A DNA stretch of 64,000 nucleotides, from contig JAPDOI010000138.1 in the NCBI GenBank assembly GCA_029168955.1, forward strand, positions 311,001-375,000, given 5' to 3'. Origin of the DNA: Aplectana chamaeleonis. Its lineage: Eukaryota; Nematoda; Chromadorea; Rhabditida; Cosmocercidae. The position numbers were made by a program, and so were the translations under genes. Position 1 is the stretch's first letter; the number at the start of each line of letters is the position of its first letter. Shown in pieces: positions 45,312 to 54,810 of this stretch. The notes under the pieces are model-generated. The model made no database searches and was not told the origin of the DNA. It saw only the letters and a program-made list of their open reading frames with translations.

Positions 45312-45329
45312 TCCGGCTCCGATGCACCA
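45312..45329 (-). promoter_or_regulatory. Primer-binding site of the BEL element
   Basis: Directly inside the 5' LTR the minus strand reads TGGTGCATCGGAGCCGG. The first 11 bases complement the 3' end of a typical tRNA-Gly, including CCA. The match then shows one extra base. The tRNA assignment is from memory of tRNA-Gly ends. Confidence 0.6.
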
Positions 45330-45835
45330 TTTTGAGAATTGCATCACTAATCTCATGAGGGTTTGGTGGTTCAATGGATTTGTATTTTGAAATATTTATT
45401 GGATCTACACATACACATAAAGTATGCTATCAAACGCAATCTATACCTTTCCCATAGCAAGAGACTGAGGATAATTTTAGTTTTGCTATTTAGACTCTAG
45501 TTAATTTCCCTTCCATATTACTTTGGTTATTCCAGTTATTCTAGAAAGGCTAGTGGGTCCACCGGCCGGTCTGAGCAGCGCCAACAGATCTGTGATCTGT
45601 TGTGCTCGTCTTCTCCTTACATTCCCAGAGTGACGTGCCAGCAGTTTGGCGCGCCCCCGTTAGTAAACTTGGGGCCCTTTTATACGAGCCATAAGGGGTG
45701 TAAAATGATGATGTCATTCACGTGCCAGACACTGGTCGTTCGTTGGAGTAGCAAGACACGCCGCCACTCACGTACAAACTCGGGACTGGTCGTACTTCGG
45801 GTTTTCAGAGATCGTGAACCCGAGGGTTCGCGACA
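45330..45835 (-). repeat. 5' LTR of the BEL element
   Basis: This 506-bp copy matches 38825-39331 almost base for base. Minus-strand TATAAAAG at 45677-45684 is a likely core promoter. The element RNA would start shortly downstream and run toward lower coordinates. Confidence 0.92.
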
Positions 45836-45918
45836 TGTTGCCCTAAAATACTTGTTGCTCGGCAAATTCAACTGAAGCCCAGAATCTTTGGATCGCTTGA
45901 ACCCCACTGCGTTGTTTG

Positions 45919-46343
45919 AAGGCAGGGTTCGCGATAAAAACGGCTGTTGTGCTATCCATGAGAAGGAAGATTCGGCCATCACCAATGCGAAGATAAGTGA
46001 AAAGTTGCAGAAAAAAAAACGCTCAGGACCAAGTTGTTGCTTGGCGTCCGCCCGCCCCCAATTATCGAGATTTCAATAAATGCCTGCTTCGCTTCTAAAG
46101 TAAATTCTGAGCATTGCTGGAGACTACTGACTGCTTTAACAGCGAAATACAAGGCGGATAAGCAAGCATTATGAGAATCCCGCTAACTAGAGGCCGGCCA
46201 ACACCGGTAATTAGCCGCTATACCTTGTTTTTGAACGTTTTCCCCGCAAATTTCTTGGTTTTTTCATTTATTTCTCATGTGATGACCAAATCTACATTCT
46301 CATGAAGAGAGCCCAAAAGTCGTTTTCATAGCAAAACCTGCCT
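45919..46343. mobile_element. Family-B MITE, full copy
   Basis: The left end AAGGCAGGGTTCGCGATAAA and the right end (complement of AAGGCAGGTTTTGCTATGAA) form terminal inverted repeats. The left part matches 6425-6509 and the right part matches 7982-8250. The flanks read TTTG and TGAT, so the target dinucleotide is less clear than in family A. Confidence 0.8.
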
Positions 46344-46485
46344 TTGATCACGGATTCCGTCCATCCTCTAGGCATCTTGCTCACCTCAAAACCTTCTTCT
46401 TCTTCTTAAGCGTTTGTCCCGCTTCGAAGCAGTGTCCGCTCTTCTGATGCGCTGGCGCCATATCCCCTTTTCAAGGTGCACACCA

Positions 46486-46580
46486 GGGCTGTGCGTTATA
46501 ACGTTAACGTGTTAACGGATTACGGGTTACTGCGGTTTTTTTGGAAAAATTAACGATTAACGCTTAACGAAAAAGTCGTA
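46486..46580 (+). mobile_element. Possible hAT-like end with TTAACG words
   Basis: CAGGGCTGTGCGTTATAACG is followed by repeated GTTAACG and ATTAACG words and TGCGGTTTTTTTGG. A similar run, AACGTGTTAACGCATTAACG then CGCGGTTTATTTT, recurs in the same orientation at 47702-47745. The terminus type resembles hAT ends. No opposite end was identified. Confidence 0.4.
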
Positions 46581-46887
46581 AAATTGCGTTGATTTGGGTT
46601 CGCCAATTGCAGTTGAATTGTGGCACTGACTGATCTCCTCCAAAAACAAAATTCAAAACTGGCGCCGCGCCGTGCGCGTCGCACCGGCTTACGACGCGGT
46701 CATTTCCGTTTGTTGTAAAATATATCGCTGATCTCAACGTTTCCCATTACATTATTTATCTACTTCCGTTATTTTATCTCAATATCAAAAGCATTCGATT
46801 TCACGTCCCAAAAAGGAAATGTGAAGCCTGATGTACATCTCTGTGGTCGAGTAAGATATCAAACGAGGGTTGGAAATGGGGGCTTAT

Positions 46888-47002
46888 GGTTACACAGTAA
46901 CCAGCCGTCATGCCATCCTGACGGCTGGCTGGGGTCTTCGCTTCCAGACCCCCGATTTCCGCCTACAGCGGAAATTACAAACCGTCTTTGCATATAAACG
47001 GT
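46888..47002. repeat. Run of abutting small hairpins
   Basis: Successive inverted pairs are GGTTAC/GTAACC (46888-46902), CCAGCCGTCA/TGACGGCTGG (46901-46928), GGGGTCT/AGACCCC (46931-46952), ATTTCCGC/GCGGAAAT (46955-46975) and a weaker ACCGT/ACGGT (46981-47002). Stems are 5-10 bp and loops 3-12 bases, nearly end to end. A 129-codon frame (46870-47259) covers it but shows no known domain. No RNA family was recognised. Confidence 0.75.
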
Positions 47003-47409
47003 CGACGCACTTTTTTTCTCACCTTATACTCTTCTGCCACAGACATAAAAAATGCCTGCCGCATTTTTGGATACATGAAGACATAAAGTGTAGTCCATCA
47101 AAATTCCACACCTACTTATCAACGAGAAGCTGTTGGTCGGAAATCAATGTGCATGAAATGCATTGCAGCACAACAGCTCCCGCTCAGCTGGTGACGAGAG
47201 TGCTGCCTAGGAATTCAATCAAATTTATCTTCTGCCGACCGTTTCTCGCTGATAAGTAAGTGTGCAACTGTACTATAGACTATACAGAGAAAGGGAACAA
47301 ATCTGCGTCAAGTGTGCACATACACAAAACCGATCTGAAGTGCATCAAATGCCGTAGATTACAAAGTTTTTGAGATATCATTCTATATTTCCCAGACAGT
47401 ATAGCGCAC

Positions 47410-47610
47410 CACTTGGGAAGACGTTCCAGACACGACGCGACGCACGCTCTACACAAAACGCCACTCACTTTCTATCACGCGGCTCACGCTAAGCGAAGAG
47501 GGCACGACGCGGAGCTTATTCCACATTAGGGCTAATTAAATTTTACGACGCGACGCACGCTCCACATGACGCCTTGACCATTTTCCACAACGTCCTGCTG
47601 ACGTAAACTG
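47410..47610. repeat. Relics of the 42-bp minisatellite
   Basis: Words CACTTTCTATCACGCGGCTC, ACGACGCGACGCACGCTCCA and CATTTTCCACAACGTC resemble the unit at 23.6-24.2 kb (TTTCCATGACGCGGCGCACG). Spacing is irregular and only a few units remain. Confidence 0.5.
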
Positions 47611-47730
47611 AAGGTCTATTTGATGTTTTTTGTGACCTCTGGTGATTTATCGATTTTACTGCGTTCAGTTAATGTTTTTTTTTATTTTTACGAAATGCAA
47701 AATTAACGTGTTAACGCATTAACGGGTTGA

Positions 47731-47787
47731 CGCGGTTTATTTTCTGGAAATTAACAATTTTTGTTAATTTCCAGAAAATAAACCGCG
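47731..47787. repeat. Perfect 27-bp-stem hairpin
   Basis: CGCGGTTTATTTTCTGGAAA begins a 27-bp arm whose exact complement ends at 47787, around a 3-base loop. It directly follows the TTAACG-rich run. Confidence 0.92.
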
Positions 47788-47911
47788 TTTATAAAAAAAT
47801 TCTTATCTGAGCTTATTTTCCGGTCCACATTGCTTTCTCCCACTTTTGGTTTAGTGTCTTTTGTCAGCAAACTTGCCTATTATCACAGACACTTTTGTTT
47901 CTTCTATGGTC

Positions 47912-48013
47912 CCGGAACAGGATTTTTTTCCTGTTCCGGAGTTTTGGAAAATTTCGAGATTTCTTATCGTCATTTTCAACGCAGAGATTCCCCCAATGCG
48001 GGGGAACCTCTGC
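47912..48013. repeat. Two strong hairpins
   Basis: CCGGAACAGGA and TCCTGTTCCGG (47912-47939) pair perfectly around six T. CGCAGAGATTCCCCC and GGGGGAACCTCTGCG (47979-48013) pair over 15 positions with one mismatch. They resemble the hairpin run at 46888 in style. Confidence 0.85.
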
Positions 48014-48119
48014 GCGGATTTTTTATTTTCGCAAAAACTTGGATTTTTTTTGAATTCAGGAAATTTGAATAAAACCCGTTTTCTCGTAACGGAGTACTCA
48101 ACGTCTTTTGCAAGCAGCC

Positions 48120-48335
48120 GCAGTGGTACCAGGAATAATTTAGAATTCCGGAGATCGGAAAACGGGAATCGGAACAGAATTAAAATTTCGGAAATCGAAA
48201 ATCGGAAATGGAAACAAAATTAAAATTTCGGAATTCGAAAACCGGAAATCGGAAGAAGTTTCAAAATTTCGGAAATCGGAAAGCGAAATTCCGAGGCCCA
48301 AAATTTGCGGATTTCGGAATCGGAAAACGGAAGTT
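48120..48335. repeat. CGGAAATCGG-type degenerate repeat
   Basis: ATTTCGGAAATCGGAAA and variants recur many times. The end part (AATTCCGAGGCCCAAAATTT) resembles 50570-50590 (AATTCCGCGGCCTAAAAACC), so 48.1-48.3 kb and 50.5-50.6 kb are related and may be two subterminal zones of one element or two relatives. Confidence 0.8.
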
Positions 48336-48646
48336 TACTCGCTGCTGGCGTCGAAAAATGTGTCCTTGAATCTCGGGTCTAACACCACCAAACCACCATT
48401 TCCCAGATACTTATCCATCCTTACCACCAAACCGTTATTAATCAGATTTATGATCTCATGAGGATCACTCCAGGGATGTGCATAATTGCGACTTACGATT
48501 AACGACTTGAATGACCGACGGGCTTTTTCGGGGTTACGTCTAAAAGCTAACGACGAACAATTTTTGAAAATTTCCTGCACTATCCGAAAATTCGTAAGAA
48601 AATAATTATTCACTCTCATCGCTCCCCTATGGGGGGACCGCACCAA
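48335..48646 (-). pseudogene. Possible hAT transposase C-terminal fragment
   Basis: The 103-codon minus-strand frame has VVLDPRFKDTFFD near its end. LDPRFKD-like words are typical of hAT transposases just before the dimerisation region. It lies next to a CGGAAATCGG repeat zone, which also borders a hAT-like terminus at 50636. No DDE residues or zinc-finger BED domain were found. The assignment rests on this one motif and context. Confidence 0.35.
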
Positions 48647-48649
48647 CTT

Positions 48650-49129
48650 TGAAAAATATTTCGCCGTTGGTTGTTCCAGATACCTATATGCATGCTTAGG
48701 TGGCCCAGGATCTTAATAACCTACTGTCACTACGATTTCTAACTAAACGACTTCTGACGTCTTGGATATAAATATTATGGCGCCAAGATGAGGAATCGCT
48801 TCCGTGCTAAGCAGAAGCGTTATACCCCTCAAACGGTGAGATTTAGCCGTTTTCGCAGAAAACCCTTAATTGTCCTGATGGCGATTCCCTGAATATCTGT
48901 ACTGCTGATAAAAAACCGGAACCCGTTCCCGAACCTGAACAAGTTTTTCAAACTACAAGCCGCAGAGCCTGTCTAAGAACATTCTACGCAGTCGTATTCA
49001 AGAACTCAAAAAATACATTTTCAGAAAAGTACCCTGGGAAGCCGTCCATAGCTTTACGCGAGCATGAGTTCTACAACATTTAAAAACAGAATTCGAATCG
49101 GTAATTCGATTTGAACAATTTTTTTGCAG
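48650..49129. other. No supported gene
   Basis: Unique-looking sequence. A TTTTCAG at about 49016-49022 could be a splice acceptor, but the frame after it ends quickly. Nothing else was assigned. Confidence 0.35.
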
Positions 49130-49356
49130 AGACGCCAATTGATAGTTACAGGTGTCTGAGGTACGCACCAGTTCTCGTGTGTGACGCGCCATGTCAATAC
49201 GAAGGCCGGGATCATACTTCTAGCGACGAGCAACGCAAAGCAGTCTTTACCATCAATATCGACCGAATGTCGATATGCACTGTCGCTGTCGATGGTCGCG
49301 GGGCTTATGACTCCGACCAAAGGGTTGCGTTGCAGCAATCACAGAACGGTCGCTAA
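49130..49356 (+). CDS. Possible terminal exon, unknown protein
   Basis: A good nematode-type acceptor, ATTTTTTTGCAG, ends at 49129. The frame after it reads ETPIDSYRCLRYAPVLVCDA, with three cysteines in the first 25 residues, then a polar stretch to a stop at 49354-49356. A minus-strand frame overlaps it. No upstream exon could be matched and no family is recognised. Confidence 0.25.
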
Positions 49357-49414
49357 CCTTATTCCCAGACAAAAAGGAGCTCAACGCTTACGCAGATACG
49401 CCCATTTTCTCTTG

Positions 49415-49475
49415 AAACACGCGATAAGCATGTGCTTACCCTCCTGACACGAGAGCGTGCTTATCGCGATGAGAA
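49415..49475. repeat. Hairpin
   Basis: ACGCGATAAGCATGTGCT pairs with AGCGTGCTTATCGCG, with two mismatches, around a loop of about 17 bases. Confidence 0.8.
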
Positions 49476-49479
49476 AGGC

Positions 49480-50500
49480 GAGATAGTGCCCAACGCGTAG
49501 GAAAATCGCTTTAAAAATGAGGCTCGACGCCAACCACGCCCATTTCCAAGGGAAAGCTTTTTTGAAACATGCCTCAGATGTTGGCAATGCCGTTGGTTCA
49601 ATGACCCAGTTTATTGTACTTGGCCCTCCCAACCGCTGAAGGCTCCAGATGGCGCTCGGCGCGCTGGCCGCACGGCGCGACGGGAAGCGGAGAGTTTGTG
49701 CTACACGCTCAGTCAAGAAAATTCAGAGGGGCTCGTTGCCCGATTCTTTGAGATTCGGCGGCTTCTGAAAAGCGGCTTGTTGCCCGGCTATATAACAGCT
49801 ACTCGATCGCGACAGTCACTACTGCGGGCGACAGAACTTTGAATTTTCGGCTCCACGGCCACTATCTCGCTGACGACGCAGGCGTTCTAGTTGAGCGTTG
49901 AGCGGCGTGTTGTTTGAGTCAGTCTATAACGGATCAAAGTGTCTACAGGTCGCCTGCACTGCATCTACATCCGTTGAAGCGAAACATTCACTACATAGAA
50001 CGTTTTTAGTATGCACTGCCGGCAGGTCACGATCATCATTCGGTTGATTGCACGTATTCTGAAGCGAAAAAAAGTTCTCAGTTTTCTCGATCTTTCTCGA
50101 CAATCAACACTCTTGCCAGAAGGACGAAACCCGAAAACGCATACCCTTGTGTAGTGAGCTCTCATTGAGACCGTGAATTATGTGTATATCTAAGGTTAAA
50201 ACTTCGTTCTCTATAGGATCCGTATATCAAGTTTTGGTAATCCACCCAGCTATTGATGCCTTCTTTCCATTTCACTCTGGATTGCTTTTTTCGGCTTTAG
50301 CGGTGCCAATTGTCAAAGTCTGGATTTCTAAGGAATAACGATTACGACTAACGATTAACAAGGGTTTTGACTCGTTGAACGACAAACGAATTACAGAGTT
50401 CTAATTGCGTATATCCCTGGAGCCCATGAAAATTGAGTTGCTCTAACAGGTTTTGATAGAAGTTGGTAAGTCTCAACTCGTCAGATTCTGTCAGTGGATG
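49480..50500. other. No supported gene
   Basis: A GC-rich patch lies at 49640-49700, and GCTCGTTGCCCG and GCTTGTTGCCCGG at 49725-49790 recall the repeat next to the BEL element. The remainder has overlapping short frames with no recognised domain. Confidence 0.35.
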
Positions 50501-50519
50501 CCGGGTAAGATTATTTCCA

Positions 50520-50636
50520 CATTTTGTTCCGATTTCCGCACCCATTTTTCGGAAATCGGAAAACGGAATTCCGCGGCCTAAAAACCTGCGGAAATCGGAA
50601 TTCGGAAATCCGAATGCGGGTTTCCGCTCATCCCTG
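50520..50636 (-). mobile_element. Possible hAT-like end with CGGAAATCGG words
   Basis: The minus strand reads CAGGGATGAGCGGAAACCCG from 50636, followed by repeated GGATTTCCGAATTCCG-like words. It is one of three such termini in the window. A left partner could be near 48.1 kb, giving an element of about 2.5 kb with the hAT-like fragment inside, but no matching inverted end was found. Confidence 0.4.
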
Positions 50637-50639
50637 AGT

Positions 50640-51475
50640 GGTACGCTGCGAAAATTATAGTCGGGAGGGTGCGATGGGGGGGAGCGACGGGAAGTGAAGG
50701 CAAACATTAATGCGGGAAGCGCGCTCCACGGCATCTCCCGTCTTTCCTTCCTACACACGTTAGGATTTTCTCGCGTCGCGCCTCAACGGAACCAGATCAA
50801 TGAGTGGTAGGTTGATACGCTCGCTGATTACTAGAAGCTCACTTTATCACATTGCGATGAACTATTTCCTCCCACGCCCGACAACATCCCTTCCGCATCC
50901 CCGTCAGCATCCCGCCGGGATGTTTGGAATGTGCAACCCATGAATACTATAGGAATCAACTATTACTAATAAATGAAAATTATGATAAATCAAATTTTGC
51001 TGGAATTGACGGTGTGAACTCCACCGCGAAATGGAAATAATGTCTTAAGATCATAACTAATGAAAGCTGTATTTTCAGCGTCGGAGCAATGGAGACGAAC
51101 TTTCGACCCAGGCATGAACCACTTGATGCTCCTGATCTCTGCTCGCGATCTCATCACCTTTATGAGATGATAATCATTTCGACGATTCCCATATCCTTTT
51201 TTCATTCGAATGTAGTATTATTCACGTGAAATAATAAATCTGAAAGGAGTCTGTTTCTGCAACCACAACATGCTTCGCGGCATTTAAATCCGGTAAACCT
51301 AAAGGTGGGTGGAGCTTGAGACGGATGGATTCCTTTATGTTGTGATTAAGAACGCTACATCTCATCTTGCGGATAAGGGAGCACAGGATTATATGGGGCC
51401 GTCTTCAAGCTTTCCTATGCAGTATGCGTTATAACCGCTTAAGCTGGCCGATGAATAACTGCTGCCTGCGGGCTA
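50640..51475. other. No supported gene
   Basis: No recognised coding frame, repeat unit or element end was found here. Confidence 0.35.
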
Positions 51476-51479
51476 GCCG

Positions 51480-51850
51480 CGGAAGCTGGAAGAACAGCAA
51501 TGACAGGTTTCCAACTAACTGCAGAAAGCTTTTGAACTAACAGTGGCCTAATCTGGATTAACCGTGGGTCTTTACGTACCGACAGTGGACAACCTTAAAT
51601 GATCAACCGCGGGTAATTTACAGAGCAACCGCGAAATTTCGCGGTCTGACAGTGGCTGAATTCGGGCTTTCCGCGTGACTTTCCGGAAAAACCGCGGAAC
51701 CTTCCGGACGAACAGCAAGGCGTTCTGAACTGACCGCGGGAGCTAGCGGACCAACGGTGGTTTTATTTAGACCAACCGCGGGAGCTCGCGGACTGACCGC
51801 GGTAGCTCGCGGACTGACCGCGGGAGCTTGCGGACGGACCGCGAGCGGAA
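51480..51850. repeat. Degenerate 21-bp palindromic tandem repeat
   Basis: The clearest units are CCGCGGGAGCTCGCGGACTG plus A, repeated every 21 bp at about 51776-51840. Earlier units (from about 51480) are diverged, with CCGCGGGTAATTTAC and CCGCGAAATTTCGCGG. Each unit is nearly self-complementary around AGCT or AATT. Repeated heptapeptides on both strands result from the 21-bp period. Confidence 0.8.
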
Positions 51851-52509
51851 ACCGGTTCCACCAACGCCCATCCCGGTGGCGGTCCGCCATTTGCGTGCGG
51901 TCAGGTTTTGACTGTGTCCGAGTAAGAGCTCTGCCGAGTTGCACTGCCCGGCTGCATGCCGCCGAGCGAGAGTATCGGGGCGTGGCCAAAACCTGACGCG
52001 GCAGCGCACTTCAATGCCTCGCAGAGTGGCGGCGACGCCTGCCGTCGTTCTTCATTTTCCTTCATTACGTACAAACTCATTCATTATACGCCGAAATTCG
52101 AACATTAATGATTTCAAAAACCATGAAATCACACTTGAACAGAAATTTAAACTTAATAGGCGCCAAGAACTGAAAAGCTTCTAAAAAGCTGCTGAACTTC
52201 CATGTGTTTTTTTTTCGAAAATTTTCGTCATTTAAAAAAATCAAAGGATATGCTCTCAGAAGCGGTAAACATAAAATCTAATTGCGACGCTTATTCAGAA
52301 CTTCTCGGGAGAATCGATAATATGCCACAAAAAGTGAAATCAATTATTTTGAAAGTGAAATGGAATTGGTCACATTAACACTTAGGAAACCGTGCGTTCC
52401 ACTGCTAGCCCCCGTAGCGGACTGGCGCGCTCCACGGCCAATTACTTTAGTGAGTTTTTAAACTGATTTATTATTATAATTGCCTATTGACTTACTTTGA
52501 CTAAATCGG
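51851..52509. other. Spacer with a weak inverted pair
   Basis: GTCAGGTTTTG near 51900 and CAAAACCTGAC near 51990 pair at a distance of about 90 bp. No gene is supported between here and the LINE 3' end. Confidence 0.4.
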
Positions 52510-52567
52510 TTGGCTTTCGCCTGACGCGGTCATTCCGCATCTTCCCCGAGGTGTGCTGTCCTAGTAG

Positions 52568-54457
52568 TCAGCCGTGTCCATTTTTCACGGTCTTCAGCCA
52601 CAATTTGAACACATTCCATCCAGCTGTCACTATTCCATTTCCTGCAAAACGAAACAACTGTCTTTCGATGCCGAGTGACTTTAAATCCTCTTTAACCACA
52701 TCCGTCCAGAACTTTCGCGTAAACCCAGGTGGCCGTTTCCAGACAGGATTTACAAGCATTCTCAAAGCGTGTTGTACGAGACGATCAGGCGTTCTTCTTA
52801 GTATATGCCCGAGCAGTCGAAGTCGACTTTCCATTGCTGCTCGAGATGGCATTAGGAGATGCTGGCACCTCACTCGTGTCAAGCGTTGATGTACTGCGTC
52901 GATTTCCTTGAAAAGGTCTTCGTTATGGCATACACGCGGCCAGAAAAATCCAAGCAAACGCCTAAAAAGCTTCCTCTCCGTGCAATCCAACCTTTCCATC
53001 TGCGTTTTCGGTGCTGCCCACGTCTCCGATCCGTACATCATGATAGGGCGAATAGCGGATAGGTAGACGCGCAACTTGACTTCCTTCGCGATGGAGGTAG
53101 ACCACAAACACTTGGTTAGAGAATTAAATGCAGTCGTGGCTTTCGCACATCGTTGTCAAATATCCGCTGCATAACTACCATCGTTCTTCAGCAAACAGCC
53201 CAAATAACAGAAATCGTCCACCAGTTCGATACGTTGTCCGTCCACACAAACCCCCGTTGAAAGCCTCTGAGAGACCCACATCTGCTTGCATTTGTCGGGA
53301 CGAAGACGAAGTCCATAGGCTGCGGCACACTTCGAAACGAGGTTCACAATCCTTTGCAGTTTTGCGTTGTTTTCAGCGGATAACACAATGTCGTCGGCGT
53401 ACTCCAGGTCGACAAGGGAGCGTCCTGATGGTGTCAGGATCACATCCGCAGGAAACTATTCTGCAACTCTACGCATGATGTCATCAACGGCGAAGTTGGA
53501 AAAAAGGTCCTGCAACGGCTCCTTGCCTTACTCGTGTTTTCACCTCGAAAGCTGACGTAAATCCGACAGGTGTGCGAACTGCTGCTGTTGTTCCTTCGTT
53601 CATGACCTCGATTAACCGAACATACTTTCCGGGACTCCATCTGCTCGCAGAGCATTGAGCAATCGATCACGATGAGGAGAGTCGGACGCGGCTTCAAAGT
53701 CCAAAAAAGCAAGCTGTAATGGCTTCGAATACCGCTGCCACGATTCAATTACTCTTCTCACGACGAACACTTGGTCGATGGTCGATCTTCCAGGTCAAAA
53801 ACCGGCTTGCTCATCTCTGGTCGTTCTTTCACGATGTTTGATATGTCGCTCGAGAATGATACGTTCCAAAACCTTGTACATGACACGAAGTAGAGAGATT
53901 CCTCTGCAGTTCTTAAGATCCGTGACGGATAACTTCTTGTGGAGAGGTACGATGATCGCATGTCTCCACGAATCGGGTATCCTTTCGCTCATCCATATAG
54001 CACGAATGGTGTTGGTCATTTCACAAAATCCAGACGGAGGAAGAGCTTTCAGCATTTCAGCTGTGATGTTTTCATCTCCACCTGCCTTTCCATTCTTCAT
54101 TTTCCGAACACAATCCAAAACTTCAGACTCAGTCGACGGTTCCTCACTGACATCGTAATGTGCTCTCTGAACATGCGGGAGCTCAGGTACTGATGGCGCT
54201 GGACGATTCAGTAGTGAACTGAAGTAATCCTTCCATATTGGCAGCGTCGCATCACCAACTGCAACTCCATTGGTAGTGTTCAAGACAGGAGAACATCTCT
54301 TCATCTTCCCGCTATACTGTCGTAGCAACTTGTAGGCTTTCCTCGGATTCTTCTTCTCCCAAGCCTTCTCAAACTCCTTAGCTCTACACGTCCACTCTCG
54401 TTCGCGGTCACTTTGAAGCTGCCGACGCAACTTCCTTCTCAGACGCTTCTCCTCCAC
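52568..54457 (-). pseudogene. LINE reverse transcriptase, several open pieces
   Basis: The first piece (54457-53795) has a basic helical start, KMKNGKAGGDENITAEML, RGISLLRVMYKVLERIIL and RDEQAGF. After a damaged section (53795-53443, with stops and frame changes) the second piece (53443-53156) has LVDLEYADDIVLSAENN, where YADD is the polymerase catalytic box, and YGLRLRPDKCKQM. The third piece (53107-52568) has IRPIMMYGSETWAAPKTQ, LFRRLLGFFWPRVCHNED and LGHILRRTPDRLVQHAL, the usual C-terminal tail. The three open pieces share one frame. The enzyme would copy the element RNA at a nicked target. Confidence 0.85.
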
Positions 54458-54810
54458 GAAGTTTTCTGCAGTTCGGAGAGCACATACTCTGGTGTAGGTA
54501 GATGTTGTTTCCTCTTAGACGTAGGCGAACTCCTCCTTAGGTTGTACAACCGAGAGTGCCTCTTTCAAAGCGTCCTGGATGCACTTGACAAAAGAATCCG
54601 CGTCGCAAAGTTTCTTCTTAGTCCGTACTCCGATGTGAATAGAAACGCGTTGTCGAAAATTCCTTCTGCACTCTTCATCTCTGAGACTTGTCGTGTCAAT
54701 CCTCTGGAGAGGCTGAGTTCTTGCTACCTCTTATGAATCCTCGCAGTGAAGTTCAACAGAACAGGACGGTGATCCGAATCAAATGCGACATCCCACACAG
54801 CTCTAGATCT

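Larger units (their letters stand above)
44285..45329 (-). other. BEL leader region
   Basis: About 1 kb separates the 5' LTR from gag. It contains the primer-binding site, a 52-bp tandem repeat, and near 44990-45055 a GC-rich hairpin pairing GCTGGCCG with CGGCCAGC. A 90-codon minus-strand frame at 45102-45374 begins inside the LTR and crosses the primer-binding site, so I do not call it a gene. Confidence 0.6.
38825..45835 (-). mobile_element. BEL/Pao LTR retrotransposon, composite and defective
   Basis: The element is bounded by two nearly identical direct repeats and by TGTTG on each side (38820-38824 and 45836-45840), a 5-bp target duplication as expected for BEL/Pao. It is read on the minus strand: 5' LTR, primer-binding site, long leader with tandem repeats, gag, then protease and reverse transcriptase. 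The integrase is absent. In its place, before the 3' LTR, are fragments that look like gag and protease of a second BEL-type element. Gag has several frameshifts. Near-identical LTRs point to fairly recent insertion, so the defects may predate it and another copy may have supplied the enzymes. Confidence 0.9.

Noticed and set aside
45102..45374. 90-codon minus-strand frame at the BEL 5' LTR
   Set aside because: It starts inside the LTR and crosses the primer-binding site; no domain is seen.
53440..53748. 102-codon minus-strand frame inside the second LINE
   Set aside because: It is an out-of-frame reading across the damaged part of the reverse transcriptase.
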